64,000 nucleotides of DNA, from NCBI RefSeq assembly GCF_028752835.1, contig NZ_CP087952.1, positions 1,841,041 to 1,905,040 on the forward strand, read 5' to 3'. The position numbers and the translations under genes were made by a program. Origin of the DNA: Desulfosarcina sp. BuS5 (GTDB lineage: Bacteria; Desulfobacterota; Desulfobacteria; Desulfobacterales; BuS5). The notes beneath the pieces are model-generated. The model was not told the origin of the DNA. It ran no database searches and worked only from the letters and a program-made list of their open reading frames with translations. Below are positions 53,000-61,650 of this stretch, in pieces (within the stretch, counting starts at the first letter, position 1; each line of letters begins with the position of its first letter).

Positions 53000-53860
53000 A
53001 TGGAGCTCCGCATAACTACGATCAGTGAAAACACAGCAATGGCAGGAGGCCTGCTAAGTGAATGGGGTTTGAGTATACTGATTGAAACAAAAAACCTGAA
53101 TATACTCTTTGACACAGGGCAGTCTATTTCAGCGGCATATAACACGGATGCACTGGGGATTGACCTTTCTTTAACGGATAAAATTGTGCTGAGCCATGGT
53201 CATTTTGATCATACCGGCGGGCTCCTTGATGTTTTGAAAAAAATCGGCAAAAAGATACAGGTGTTAGCTCATCCCGATGCCTGGAGTCCTAAATACGCTC
53301 TTTTCCCTGCAATGGGTATCCCCAGGTATATCGGCATACCTTACAAAAAGGAAAAACTGGAAAGTTTAGGCGCAGATTTTATTTTAAGCAAGGAACCTGT
53401 TTGGCTTACCGACCATATTCTTATTACAGGTGAAGTCCCTATGAGAACAGAATATGAGCAGATCGATCAGGGCTTGTTTGTTAAGCATGGCGATCAGTTT
53501 TTGCCTGATCAACTTCTTGATGACAGATCTATTATCTTAAAGACCACAAAAGGTTTGCTGGTTATTGCCGGATGCGCTCATCGCGGGATAATAAACACTT
53601 TGCAATATGCTCGTGAACTTACAGGGGAAGAGCGGATTTATGCTGTAATAGGCGGGATTCATCTTTTTCGTGCTTCAATAGAACAGCGCGAAAGAACCAT
53701 TGAAGCTTTTAAAGAGATGGAAATTGAAAAAATCGGCGTTTCCCATTGCACGGGACTGGAGGCATCATCTAGGTTCGCGCATGAATTTAAGGAAAAATTT
53801 TTCTTTAACAATACAGGTAACATATTGTATCAAGAGAAGGGGGCAGATCTTCATTCTTGA
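53000..53860 (+). CDS. MBL-fold metallo-hydrolase (COG1237-like)
   Basis: A metallo-beta-lactamase-fold protein of 286 residues with the metal motif VLSHGHFDHTGGL, then LVIAGCAHRGIINTLQYAREL, YAVIGGIHLF and IGVSHCTGLEA. These are the segments of the group related to methanopterin-pathway enzyme 'beta-ribofuranosylaminobenzene 5'-phosphate synthase-like' MBL proteins. GAGG is 7 bases upstream of the ATG. The last codons (KGADLHS) come from an inverted-repeat element at 53838, so the original C-terminus was probably changed. Confidence 0.85.
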   Translation: MELRITTISENTAMAGGLLSEWGLSILIETKNLNILFDTGQSISAAYNTDALGIDLSLTDKIVLSHGHFDHTGGLLDVLKKIGKKIQVLAHPDAWSPKYALFPAMGIPRYIGIPYKKEKLESLGADFILSKEPVWLTDHILITGEVPMRTEYEQIDQGLFVKHGDQFLPDQLLDDRSIILKTTKGLLVIAGCAHRGIINTLQYARELTGEERIYAVIGGIHLFRASIEQRERTIEAFKEMEIEKIGVSHCTGLEASSRFAHEFKEKFFFNNTGNILYQEKGADLHS

Positions 53861-53921
53861 AGGAATTATGAATTTTACACATAAAATTAATTTATCTGTC
53901 AAGAATGAAGACCTGCCCCCT
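53838..53921. repeat. 84-bp inverted-repeat element (AGGGGGCAG ends)
   Basis: 23-bp terminal inverted repeats with one mismatch: AGGGGGCAGATCTTCATTCT (continuing TGA) at 53838-53860, and the complement-oriented copy at 53899-53921. It forms the 3' end of the MBL gene and the first codons of the GIY-YIG gene. Confidence 0.8.
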
Positions 53922-54324
53922 CTTGGAAGAGGGAGTTATGTAATTGTTTCTGAGTTAAAGAACAAACAGAAAATTAGTGTCGGCCGGCTGGGATCTTTTT
54001 TTTTTCAGCAATGGTTTTTATGCTTATGTAGGATCGGCAATGGGCGGGTTAACAGCCAGGATTAACCGTCATTTGCGAAAAGAAAAAAAATTCCACTGGC
54101 ATATTGATTATTTATTAAAATATTCATCCATCATTGATATTATTACAGGCGAAAATAACGACGGATCAAAATATCAGTGCCGTATTGCCCGGATCCTGAT
54201 AAAGAATCTTGATTGCATTAAGGGGTTTGGGTGCAGTGACTGTAAATGCAGCAGCCATCTTTTTTTTTCCCCTAAAAAAAAGATAATTCTCAAGCATGTT
54301 TTAACGGCATTTAATAATGCATAA
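53868..54324 (+). pseudogene. DUF123/GIY-YIG-type nuclease gene with a T10 frameshift
   Basis: About 151 residues in two frames. The first frame reads PPLGRGSYVIVSELKNKQKI SVGRLGS, and the second FFFSNGFYAYVGSAMGGLTA RINRHLRKEKKFHWHIDYLL, the DUF123 pattern with the GIY-YIG-like GSYVIV/YAYVGSA pair and DCKCSSHLFF at the end. The frames join at a run of ten T (53996-54005); nine T would give a continuous gene. It could be a true pseudogene, phase variation or a sequencing error. Confidence 0.8.
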
Positions 54325-54565
54325 ATTGTCAGATAATTAGGGAACTTACAGAAAATAATCTACGCATCCTGCTTGCCCTTTTGTCCGTCTTCTACGTTGC
54401 GGTAACAGTTGTATAGTTCACTATGCAACTGTTACTACGCCTTGAAGACGAACAAAAATTCTGCACGATATACGTAGATTATTTCCTTCCAGTTCCCTTA
54501 CCCGATTTTAAAATTTGGCGCAAGACCAGAGGGGGGAGGGGGCCAAAATCTTGAACCCCTACTTC
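54321..54565. repeat. E1 palindromic repeat, interrupted and truncated copy
   Basis: Left end ATAAATTGTCAGATAATTA (54321-54339), then a 158-bp palindromic insert, then CCCGATTTTAAAATTTGGCG and a core (GGGGGCCAAAATCTTGAACC) ending CCCTACTTC at 54565. The far end of E1 is missing; the DUF4125 gene stop begins there. Confidence 0.75.
54340..54497. mobile_element. 158-bp palindromic MITE nested in E1
   Basis: Terminal inverted repeats start GGGAACT and the two arms (about 75 bp each) are complementary with scattered differences; marks include AATAATCTACG, GTCGTCTTC-like blocks and AACAGTTG(T/C)ATAGT near the centre. Flanked by TTA (54337-54339 and 54498-54500). Removing it and one TTA restores ATAATTACCCGATT as in E1 copy 3. 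Confidence 0.85.
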
Positions 54566-55159
54566 TCATGACACCGCTGCACTCATCTCTTTACGTTTCG
54601 TCTCTTCCGCATCTTCAATAGAAGTATATCCAAGCTGCTTTACCATATCCAGATAATTTTTCATCATCATATTTTCATTTTTCTCAAAATAATTTTTAAC
54701 ATCTTTAAGAAGAAACGTGAGCGTCGTGTCGGAATAAGTTTCCAACTCACCTCTCAGGTATGTTTCAAATGAGGTCGCCGAAGGTGTATCCTCAGAACTT
54801 CTCAAAGCACGAGCACTGCTCATGAGGCAGGGAAATTTTTCAAACATTTCTTTTTGCCATTCAATTTCAATGTCTACAATTTCATCCATTGCAGGATTTT
54901 CTTTTATTTTATTTATGAGATTGTCCATTCTTGCGTATTTTTTTGTCATGAGATTGATCTTGTTCTTTTCGGCAGATTTAAGATCTTGCAGGTAGCTTTC
55001 CAGTGTCTCCATGGACCATGAAACAAACTGTGAAGATCTGACAATCCTGAACATTTCCGGGTCTTCCTGGCATGATGCTTTCTGCAGAGTGGGAACTGTG
55101 AGGAACATATCAAGTTCTCTCTTTAATATTCTGTTGATTAAGGTCTCGTTCTCATCCAT
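54566..55159 (-). CDS. DUF4125 family protein
   Basis: A protein of 197 residues: LDMFLTVPTLQKASCQEDPEMFRIVRSSQFVSW, LESYLQDL, EIVDIEIEWQKEMFEKFPCLMSSARAL and TSFETYLRGELETYSDTTL, the conserved pattern of DUF4125. Function unknown; members often occur near corrinoid or methyltransferase genes, though none is seen here. GGAGG precedes the ATG. Its stop abuts the truncated E1 element. Confidence 0.75.
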   Translation of the reverse strand: MDENETLINRILKRELDMFLTVPTLQKASCQEDPEMFRIVRSSQFVSWSMETLESYLQDLKSAEKNKINLMTKKYARMDNLINKIKENPAMDEIVDIEIEWQKEMFEKFPCLMSSARALRSSEDTPSATSFETYLRGELETYSDTTLTFLLKDVKNYFEKNENMMMKNYLDMVKQLGYTSIEDAEETKRKEMSAAVS

Positions 55160-55237
55160 GCTTTCCTCCTTTAGGATAAAATCATATAAAACAGCCGCTA
55201 AATGTCATATTATTATTATTACATTCAAAGCCAATAT

Positions 55238-55287
55238 AAACTTGAACTTTATAATAATCAAGTTTATACTTTAAAAAATAAAGTATA
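55238..55287. promoter_or_regulatory. Two palindromes in the divergent promoter region (possible operators)
   Basis: AAACTTGA (55238-55245) with TCAAGTTT (55258-55265), directly followed by TATACTTTA (55265-55273) with TAAAGTATA (55279-55287). Located between DUF4125 (minus) and FKBP (plus). They could be binding sites for a repressor of one or both genes. Confidence 0.45.
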
Positions 55288-55291
55288 ATTC

Positions 55292-55319
55292 TTGTTGTTT
55301 TTTTATAATTTGGTATAAT
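55292..55319 (+). promoter_or_regulatory. Putative promoter of the FKBP gene
   Basis: TTGTTG (55292-55297), 16-bp spacer, TATAAT (55314-55319), 38 bp before the ATG. AAGGTGG precedes the start codon. Confidence 0.55.
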
Positions 55320-55357
55320 TATCAGTAGTTATATAATCAAACAAATAAGGTGGTTCA

Positions 55358-55810
55358 ATGAAGATTAAAAAAAAATCCATCGTAATACTACATTATTCCC
55401 TGTCAAATAGTGAAGGTAAATTGCTCGAAACAACCCACAACGGCCCGCCTGCCCAGTTTGTATGCGGCACAGGCCTCTTTATGCCTGGTTTTGAGGATGA
55501 GCTGATCGGCCTTAAAGCCGGAGATAAAAAAACTATTATTATCGGTCCTGAGAAGGGTTACGGTATGGTAAATGAAAATCTTGTATTGAAAGTTCACCGG
55601 AGTGAACTTCCTGAAGTAGATATAAAGGTGGGGGGCACATTATGGAGAGAATCCTCCAATGGCGATAAAATCCCTTTTAAAATCAACGGATTTCTTGATG
55701 ATTGGGTTTTTCTTGACGGGAACCATCCTTGGGCAGGCTATGAACTCCACTATCATGTAACCATTTTATCCGTCATAGATAACGGGGATTTGAACATAAG
55801 AGTTACATAA
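55358..55810 (+). CDS. FKBP-type peptidyl-prolyl isomerase (SlyD-like)
   Basis: A cytoplasmic PPIase of 150 residues: IVILHYSLSNSEGKLLETTH, FVCGTGLFMPGFEDELIGLKAGDKKTIIIGPEKGYG, then an insert domain and FLDGNHPWAGYELHYHVTIL, which is the SlyD order with an IF (insert-in-flap) chaperone region. There is no His-rich tail as in E. coli SlyD. Has its own promoter (55292) and an imperfect terminator after it. Confidence 0.92.
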   Translation: MKIKKKSIVILHYSLSNSEGKLLETTHNGPPAQFVCGTGLFMPGFEDELIGLKAGDKKTIIIGPEKGYGMVNENLVLKVHRSELPEVDIKVGGTLWRESSNGDKIPFKINGFLDDWVFLDGNHPWAGYELHYHVTILSVIDNGDLNIRVT

Positions 55811-55850
55811 AAAAGGGCAGGCACTATTCCATCGCCTACCCTTTAAACTT
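55811..55850. terminator. Likely terminator between FKBP and acyl-CoA dehydrogenase genes
   Basis: AAAGGGCAGGC and GCCTACCCTTT form an imperfect stem with a 10-base loop, followed by AAACTTTTTC. It can serve both convergent genes. Confidence 0.6.
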
Positions 55851-55884
55851 TTTCGCATTATTTAATTACAAAATATCGAACAGC

Positions 55885-57744
55885 TTACTTCCCGCCAAAG
55901 GCTGAATCCGTCATATCCGCTATAGCCGAATCAAGCGTATTAACCGCATCCATCTTACCGCAGGCAACCGGAAGAATGTCATTTATAAAATAAGAGGCTG
56001 TCTTGACCTGACCATGATAAAAGGGTGCATCCTTGTGTTTTGCCACTTTTTCTTTTTTCTTATCCTCATCCAGATTCTTGAGGATTTTGGCCAGTTTTGG
56101 CGCTGCAATAGAGGCTCTCCAGAGCAACATCCAGGCAATACAGAGATCGCCGGTTATTTCCAGAATAGGACATGCCTGCGCAAAAGCGTTAAGGACTTTC
56201 TCAGAGGCGGTAGCCTTGACAAGCTCCATTACGGTATTCTGATACTTGCCAAGGGCTTCTTCAACCTTGACTGCCAGACCGTTAATCTCCGGAATATCCT
56301 TGGCAACTGCTATGGTCTTGTTGATTTCATCAAGCAAGCTCTTGAAGGCGGCTCCTTTTTTCATCCCAAGTTTTCTGCCGAGAAAATCAAGGCCTTGTAT
56401 ACCGGTTGTACCTTCATAGATAGTGGCGATCTGGACATCCCGCAGAAGCTGCTCTACCGGATATTCGCGGCAGGCGCCTGCGCCGCCGTAAACCTGAATA
56501 CCCATTGTGCACATTTCACACCCGCGCTCGGTTGTATGGGCTTTACATACCGGGATGAGCATTGCGATTATATATCCCAAACGCGTTTTTTCTTCTTCGC
56601 TGATATCCGGATTTCCCACCTGATCCATGCACAATCCGACATAATAATTAAGGCTTCTGAGGCCTTCAACATTGGCTTTCATCCACATGAGCATCCTTCT
56701 CACGTCAGGATGTTCAACAATTGCAACCTGATTGGCATCCGGGTTGCGAAGCTCAGTTATGCGTCTACCCTGTACTCTTTCACGGGCATAGTTCAGTGCA
56801 TAAAGAAACGAAGTGCTGGAAAGGCCCAGAGCCTGGATGGCAACAAAAAGCCGTGCTTCATTCATCATATGGAACATGGTTCTGATCCCGTCATGTTCCT
56901 TGCCAAGCAGAAATCCGACACACTTCCCTTTGCTTCCGAAGGTCAGGCTGCAGGTAGAACTTCCGTGAATCCCGATTTTTTCTTCAATGCCGGTGCAAAC
57001 GTAATCATTTCTTTCACCCAGAGAACCATCCTCATTAACCAGAAATTTAGGTACTATAAAAACTGATATACCCCTGGTGCCCTCGGCAGCGCCTTCAATT
57101 CTCGCCAGAACCGGGTTAATTATATTCTCTGTGAGATTACCCTCGGCCTGGCTGATGAATACCTTGTTGCCGGTTAAATAATATGTGCCGTCGTCATTCT
57201 TTACAGCCGTAGTGGTAATTGCACCTACCTCAGATCCGGCATCCGGCTCTGTCAGGGCCATTGTTCCGGCCCATTCGCCTGAATAGATTTTTCCCAGGTA
57301 TAATTTTTTTTGTTCATCAGTACCGAAAACTTCTATGAGTTTACCTGCTCCATGGGTAAGGCCCATGGCAAGGGCCAAACAGGTGTTGGCGCCCTGAAAA
57401 AGTTCATCAACAGCCATTTTAACGACCTGGGGCATACCTTGGCCTCCGACATCGAGATCGTCTGCAAGGGCTATCCATTCGCCTTCTTTTATCAGTTTAT
57501 AAGCATGGTGATATGACTCGGGAACCTTGACTTCACCGGCTTCAAAAGTACATCCCTCCTGATCGCCTTCAATGGAGCTTGGAACCAGCTCTTTGACAGC
57601 CAGGGTCCTGGCCTCGGAAATAACCATATCAAAGGTTTTTTTGTTAAGATCTGCGAACCTGGGATCTTTGGTCAATGATTCGATGTTCAACTGATCGTGG
57701 AGGACAAATTGGACATCTCTTCGATCATTCAGTAATTGTGCCAT
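55885..57744 (-). CDS. Acyl-CoA dehydrogenase (long, three-domain with C-terminal extension)
   Basis: An FAD enzyme of 619 residues: N domain, middle domain (WAGTMALTEPDAGSEVGAI, GNKVFISQAEGNLTENI) and C domain (YEGTTGIQGLDFLGRKLG), plus the C-terminal extension typical of the larger class. The usual catalytic base is expected in the C-domain near IATIYEGTTGIQ. Likely fatty-acyl-CoA or related oxidation, consistent with sulfate reducers that oxidise fatty acids. A closely related gene ends at 63440. Confidence 0.92.
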   Translation of the reverse strand: MAQLLNDRRDVQFVLHDQLNIESLTKDPRFADLNKKTFDMVISEARTLAVKELVPSSIEGDQEGCTFEAGEVKVPESYHHAYKLIKEGEWIALADDLDVGGQGMPQVVKMAVDELFQGANTCLALAMGLTHGAGKLIEVFGTDEQKKLYLGKIYSGEWAGTMALTEPDAGSEVGAITTTAVKNDDGTYYLTGNKVFISQAEGNLTENIINPVLARIEGAAEGTRGISVFIVPKFLVNEDGSLGERNDYVCTGIEEKIGIHGSSTCSLTFGSKGKCVGFLLGKEHDGIRTMFHMMNEARLFVAIQALGLSSTSFLYALNYARERVQGRRITELRNPDANQVAIVEHPDVRRMLMWMKANVEGLRSLNYYVGLCMDQVGNPDISEEEKTRLGYIIAMLIPVCKAHTTERGCEMCTMGIQVYGGAGACREYPVEQLLRDVQIATIYEGTTGIQGLDFLGRKLGMKKGAAFKSLLDEINKTIAVAKDIPEINGLAVKVEEALGKYQNTVMELVKATASEKVLNAFAQACPILEITGDLCIAWMLLWRASIAAPKLAKILKNLDEDKKKEKVAKHKDAPFYHGQVKTASYFINDILPVACGKMDAVNTLDSAIADMTDSAFGGK

Positions 57745-57859
57745 GTTATTATTGCTCCTTTCACCAATTTTTCAAATTATAAAAAGCATTCAATTTTGTT
57801 AACCCTTCGTTAACATAGATAATTATTGAAATCAAGCGGCAATTAATTTTTTGATAAAA

Positions 57860-57898
57860 TATAGATGTTCATATAAATAATTTTACTGCGTTATAGGT
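57860..57898. repeat. E1 repeat, one-end remnant
   Basis: ATAGATGTTCATATAAATAA and TTTTACTGCGTTATAGG, matching one end of E1 with several changes. It lies just past the stop of the VWA gene and probably carries no function. Confidence 0.55.
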
Positions 57899-57902
57899 AG
57901 CC

Positions 57903-60656
57903 CTATATGGTTAGCGAACTGTATATGCGCAAAAGTTTATCCGGAAGTTCATTAACATTTGAAATAACATTATGGTGCGTATCACCGTACAGGTCATCCA
58001 GCATGGGGTCGCCCGGGATGTTAACGGTTATCGCCTTGGCATAAATATTTTTCGAGCGTGCTTCCTGCATAGCCTTGCGCGTATCCGCTATTGCATATTT
58101 CTGTTTGTAACCAACATCATTCGGGAAACCATCTCCAATAATCAGCAGCAAACGAATTTTTGAAGAAATTTGTTCCAACCTGCTGACAGCATGCCGGATT
58201 GCTGCTCCCATACGGGTGCTTCGCTGGGGTGCCATGGCATTGATTCTATTCTTGATTTCCGGTCCCATGCATTCATCAAAACCCTTAACATTAAAATAAT
58301 CCACACCAAACCTTCCCGTACCTGAAAAACCGGCTATGGCAAATGAATCACCAACAACATCAAGAGCCTCACAAAATAGCACAATGGCCTCTTTCTCAAC
58401 ATCCAGAACCCGTTTTTTTGATCCTGCAACCCTATTGGCGGTGGAGCGCGACAGATCGACAAGAAGCAGAACCGCCACATCTCTATCCTGTTTTATACGT
58501 TTTATATAAAGGCGGTCGTCCGGAGTCAGACCCGCTTTTTTATCAATTGCAAAATCAAGCAGCGCTCTGTAATCGAATTCATCCCCCTCGATCCACTGTC
58601 TTAATATTTTTAGGCTTTCAGGCTTAAGGAGTTCGAATGAATAACGGATCATCTTTACAAGCCCTTCATGCTGCTTTAGAATATTATCGTAAAAAGTACT
58701 CTCTTCCCAGGGTACGGTTTTGTGGCGCACCATGACATGATCCTTGAGATAATCACCCAGGCTGTAATCCCACTCCGCATACCTTGAAACGGGGCCGGCG
58801 AATTCATCCGCATTAACAGGATTAATAGCTGATTTCCCTAAAAGCCCCTCAATATCTATCCCGGAAAGGTCTACAGGGACTCGGTCATGCTTTATGTCCG
58901 ACAATATATCGGGATCAGATGATATGATTATATCCTCTATATCATCCGGGGACAAAGCGCCATTATTATTGACAAGACGTTTGCGTATTTCGGATTTATA
59001 AACATTGAATCCGTTTTCCTTAAGTAAAAGTTTGACCTTTGCAGCGGTTTTTTCAAAATCCAGGTGTTTGGAAAAAAAAAGATCAGGCCTTATGCCGCGG
59101 CCAAAAGGTATTTGTATCGGCTTGTAAAAATCCTCCAACCTGCCTGGAGGCAGCCCGGCTTTTAAAAAATTTTCCATTTCAGCATATATCTTTGCCGCAA
59201 ACCCCGCAGATTTTTCCACACCATCGCTTTCATTGAACTCCTCTCCCCAAAACCCGGCAACCCGTGTCACAAAACCGGTTAACACGGTTTTCGAACTTAT
59301 AAACCGCTCGCAGGGCATATCCAGCGCTATTAAAGCATAAAGCAGAAATACAGGAGCAAAGGGATCATCTTTTCTGAATATTCGCGTTGCTTCAGCCTGT
59401 ATCAGTGGCATAGTGCGTTTAATCAAACCCGGATAACGGTTTTTTAAAAGCGCATTTAAACGGCCATGCTCCATTATTGTAAAGAGGTCTGCGGCCAAGT
59501 CTTTGACAGGGAATGATGAAAAAAATAATTCAAGCTCTGAAATATTCTCATGGCCGTCTTTTGAAGCAGGTATAGAGATTCCGCATAGATCCCTTAACCT
59601 GTCCGGATCAAAATCGAATGTGTCGAATTCATAGTATCCGGCTTCAAGTTTTGTTAAGGCTTTATATAAGTTGAGGTTTTCATCCCTGCTCGGAAAAAAA
59701 TCAATTTCTTCCGAAAGATAAATTAACCTCCCGTCTGAACAGACCATAATCTCTTTTTCCGAAGCCTTCAGAAGCGGGGCAGGCAGACCGGATATGGAAT
59801 GTACGGATATAGAAAGCCCTGTTCTGGCCTTTAGATACCTGTTTAACTTATGTCTTATGGTTTCAAGAGAGACGGTGATCTGCAATTCAACACAGGCATC
59901 TATTCCTGCCCTGGATTCTAAAGATAAAAATTTTTCCCCAAGCCTCCAATTATTTCTATTTTTTTTCAGACCTATGGATACAAAACTATCGAGCGCCTCT
60001 TGAGATAAAAGATAAAGGCCCCTTTCCATCCCCTCCAGGAAGTTATCGGCCAAATGGGGATTTTGCCTGACAACCCGCCCCAGTTCTTTTATCTGCCAGT
60101 GCCTCCTTGGCGCAGGGAAGGAGAGTACTGCTTTTGGTATGGCATCTGAAAAATGGCGGCACCTATTATAAGTAAGGTCCTGGGCAAAAATATCACAAAG
60201 TAAATCAGAATAAACAGCGGCCGCCTCAAGGTCGCGGCATTCAAGCAAATTATACAAAGATTCAAGGGGGCTGTTTAATATATGTTCTCCCTTGTTACGC
60301 ATAACCTTGACGGCGCATAAAAATTTTTCCAGAATAATTCGATTGCCTCGCAATAGCACCTGGGCAAGATATGTTGCCATTATCTTGCCGAAAGTAGGTC
60401 CGCGCAAGCCCGCATCCCGTACCATGCCCCGGTACAGGTAAATATCCCCCGGGTCGACCTCGCCTATAAGCTTTAGATAACCTTCCGCAACAGCATAGCC
60501 AAAATAAATCTCCCGGGAAAGCCCCCATAGAGTCTCATCCACCAGTATTCCTGCTGAATCAGAAGATACTGGCTTCTCTTTCCCTTCAAGGCGCGCCAAA
60601 ACATTATCGGCAAGTTCCGGGTCCACCAAAGCAAGCTGTTTAATCGCATTTTTCAT
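57903..60656 (-). CDS. VWA-domain protein (NorD/CbbO-like)
   Basis: A protein of 917 residues with a long N-terminal helical region and a C-terminal von Willebrand A domain (about residues 720-917): VAVLLLVDLSRSTANRV (MIDAS DxSxS), PQRSTRMGAAIRHAVSRLEQ, LLLIIGDGFPNDVGY. This layout matches NorD/CbbO-type proteins, which work with MoxR-family AAA ATPases in activating metalloenzymes. No cbbQ/norQ partner is adjacent, so the target is unknown. The downstream side abuts an E1 remnant. Confidence 0.82.
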   Translation of the reverse strand: MKNAIKQLALVDPELADNVLARLEGKEKPVSSDSAGILVDETLWGLSREIYFGYAVAEGYLKLIGEVDPGDIYLYRGMVRDAGLRGPTFGKIMATYLAQVLLRGNRIILEKFLCAVKVMRNKGEHILNSPLESLYNLLECRDLEAAAVYSDLLCDIFAQDLTYNRCRHFSDAIPKAVLSFPAPRRHWQIKELGRVVRQNPHLADNFLEGMERGLYLLSQEALDSFVSIGLKKNRNNWRLGEKFLSLESRAGIDACVELQITVSLETIRHKLNRYLKARTGLSISVHSISGLPAPLLKASEKEIMVCSDGRLIYLSEEIDFFPSRDENLNLYKALTKLEAGYYEFDTFDFDPDRLRDLCGISIPASKDGHENISELELFFSSFPVKDLAADLFTIMEHGRLNALLKNRYPGLIKRTMPLIQAEATRIFRKDDPFAPVFLLYALIALDMPCERFISSKTVLTGFVTRVAGFWGEEFNESDGVEKSAGFAAKIYAEMENFLKAGLPPGRLEDFYKPIQIPFGRGIRPDLFFSKHLDFEKTAAKVKLLLKENGFNVYKSEIRKRLVNNNGALSPDDIEDIIISSDPDILSDIKHDRVPVDLSGIDIEGLLGKSAINPVNADEFAGPVSRYAEWDYSLGDYLKDHVMVRHKTVPWEESTFYDNILKQHEGLVKMIRYSFELLKPESLKILRQWIEGDEFDYRALLDFAIDKKAGLTPDDRLYIKRIKQDRDVAVLLLVDLSRSTANRVAGSKKRVLDVEKEAIVLFCEALDVVGDSFAIAGFSGTGRFGVDYFNVKGFDECMGPEIKNRINAMAPQRSTRMGAAIRHAVSRLEQISSKIRLLLIIGDGFPNDVGYKQKYAIADTRKAMQEARSKNIYAKAITVNIPGDPMLDDLYGDTHHNVISNVNELPDKLLRIYSSLTI

Positions 60657-61082
60657 ATTATCTGATTCCTGTTTATGCAGGAATAGTGATTTAGTTGATA
60701 TGTTATTTCTTTCAAATCGTTACAGGAAATAAGGTCACAATACAGTGGCGCGGAACGTTTGAGTGAAATTGCAGTGAAATTGCTTTGTTGTGTGACGTAC
60801 ACGGCACATGTTATTAATAGTGAGCCTATACTTTTCAATTATGGAAGTCAAGGCAAGTCCAAGCCCGGCCCAGGGCGATTGCATCAAAAAGTCAGATTTA
60901 CTTGTATATCATAAAGGAGAAATGGTTCCTGTGTGCAGGTTCATGGAATAGCGATATTTCAAGGTTTTTCATAACAAGGCTATAGATGGGCAAATGAGTT
61001 GACAGTAAAGCTTTTTTTACGCTATTTTGTAATGATATTATCTATATCATGGATTCTGATTAAAACACGTAAAGGTGAATCA
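60657..61082. other. Non-coding segment between VWA gene and aroQ
   Basis: No gene. It should hold the divergent promoters of the VWA gene and aroQ; no unmistakable motif. AAAGGTGAAT just before 61083 is the aroQ RBS. Confidence 0.4.
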
Positions 61083-61517
61083 ATGAAAAAAATTCTGGTG
61101 ATCCACGGGCCGAACCTCAATATGCTGGGGAAACGGGAGCCTGAGATATACGGCCGAAAAACTCTCGAAGATATAAATACTGCTTTAAAAGATCGGGGCC
61201 GGGAACTGGGGCTTGGGGTGGAGACATTTCAGTCTAATTTTGAAGGTGAAATTGTAGAGAAGATCCAGCAGGCGCTCGGGCAGGCTGATGGTGTTATAAT
61301 TAACCCTGCAGCTTATACTCATACCAGCGTAGCTGTGAGGGATGCGCTTCTATTGTTGGATGTTCCGATTATAGAAGTGCATCTTTCGAATATATACAAG
61401 CGCGAGCCGTTCCGCCACAAGTCGATGGTATCGGATATTGCCGCCGCCCAGCTTGCCGGGTTTGGCGATTACGGCTATATTATGGCTTTGGAGGCGTTGC
61501 CGAGGCTTTATTCTTGA
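61083..61517 (+). CDS. aroQ: 3-dehydroquinate dehydratase, type II
   Basis: A shikimate-pathway dehydratase of 144 residues: ILVIHGPNLNMLGKREPEIYG (catalytic Tyr loop), FQSNFEGEIVEKIQQAL, VIINPAAYTHTSVAVRDAL (catalytic His), VEVHLSNIYKREPFRHKSM, and IAAAQLAGFGDYGYIMAL. The ATG at 61083 has AAAGGTG upstream; the ATG at 60999 would add 28 unlikely residues. Confidence 0.96.
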   Translation: MKKILVIHGPNLNMLGKREPEIYGRKTLEDINTALKDRGRELGLGVETFQSNFEGEIVEKIQQALGQADGVIINPAAYTHTSVAVRDALLLLDVPIIEVHLSNIYKREPFRHKSMVSDIAAAQLAGFGDYGYIMALEALPRLYS

Positions 61518-61535
61518 TAACAGGATATTGTGTCT

Positions 61536-61650
61536 ATCAGTTCGCTGTTTGGCAAATATGCGCGCAAGTGTTGTTTTACCGCATTGCCTGGGGCCAAGCA
61601 GGGCGGTAGCGGGAGATTTTTCTGTTGCGGTTGCAAGAGATGTTGAATAG
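61536..61650 (-). pseudogene. Fragment of an AAA_14/DUF4143-type ATPase
   Basis: About 38 residues, YYSTSLATATEKSPATALLGPRQCGKTTLARIFAKQ in short segments, containing the P-loop GPRQCGKTT. The rest of the gene is missing: beyond QRTD the frame runs into antisense aroQ, and the other side is bounded by E1 copy 5. A remnant only. Confidence 0.65.

Noticed and set aside
56014-57066. 350-residue plus-strand ORF
   Set aside because: Antisense to the clearly coding acyl-CoA dehydrogenase, without family features.
61350-61535. Minus-strand extension of the AAA_14 fragment
   Set aside because: This part is antisense to the 3' end of aroQ; only 61536-61650 shows ATPase-like residues.
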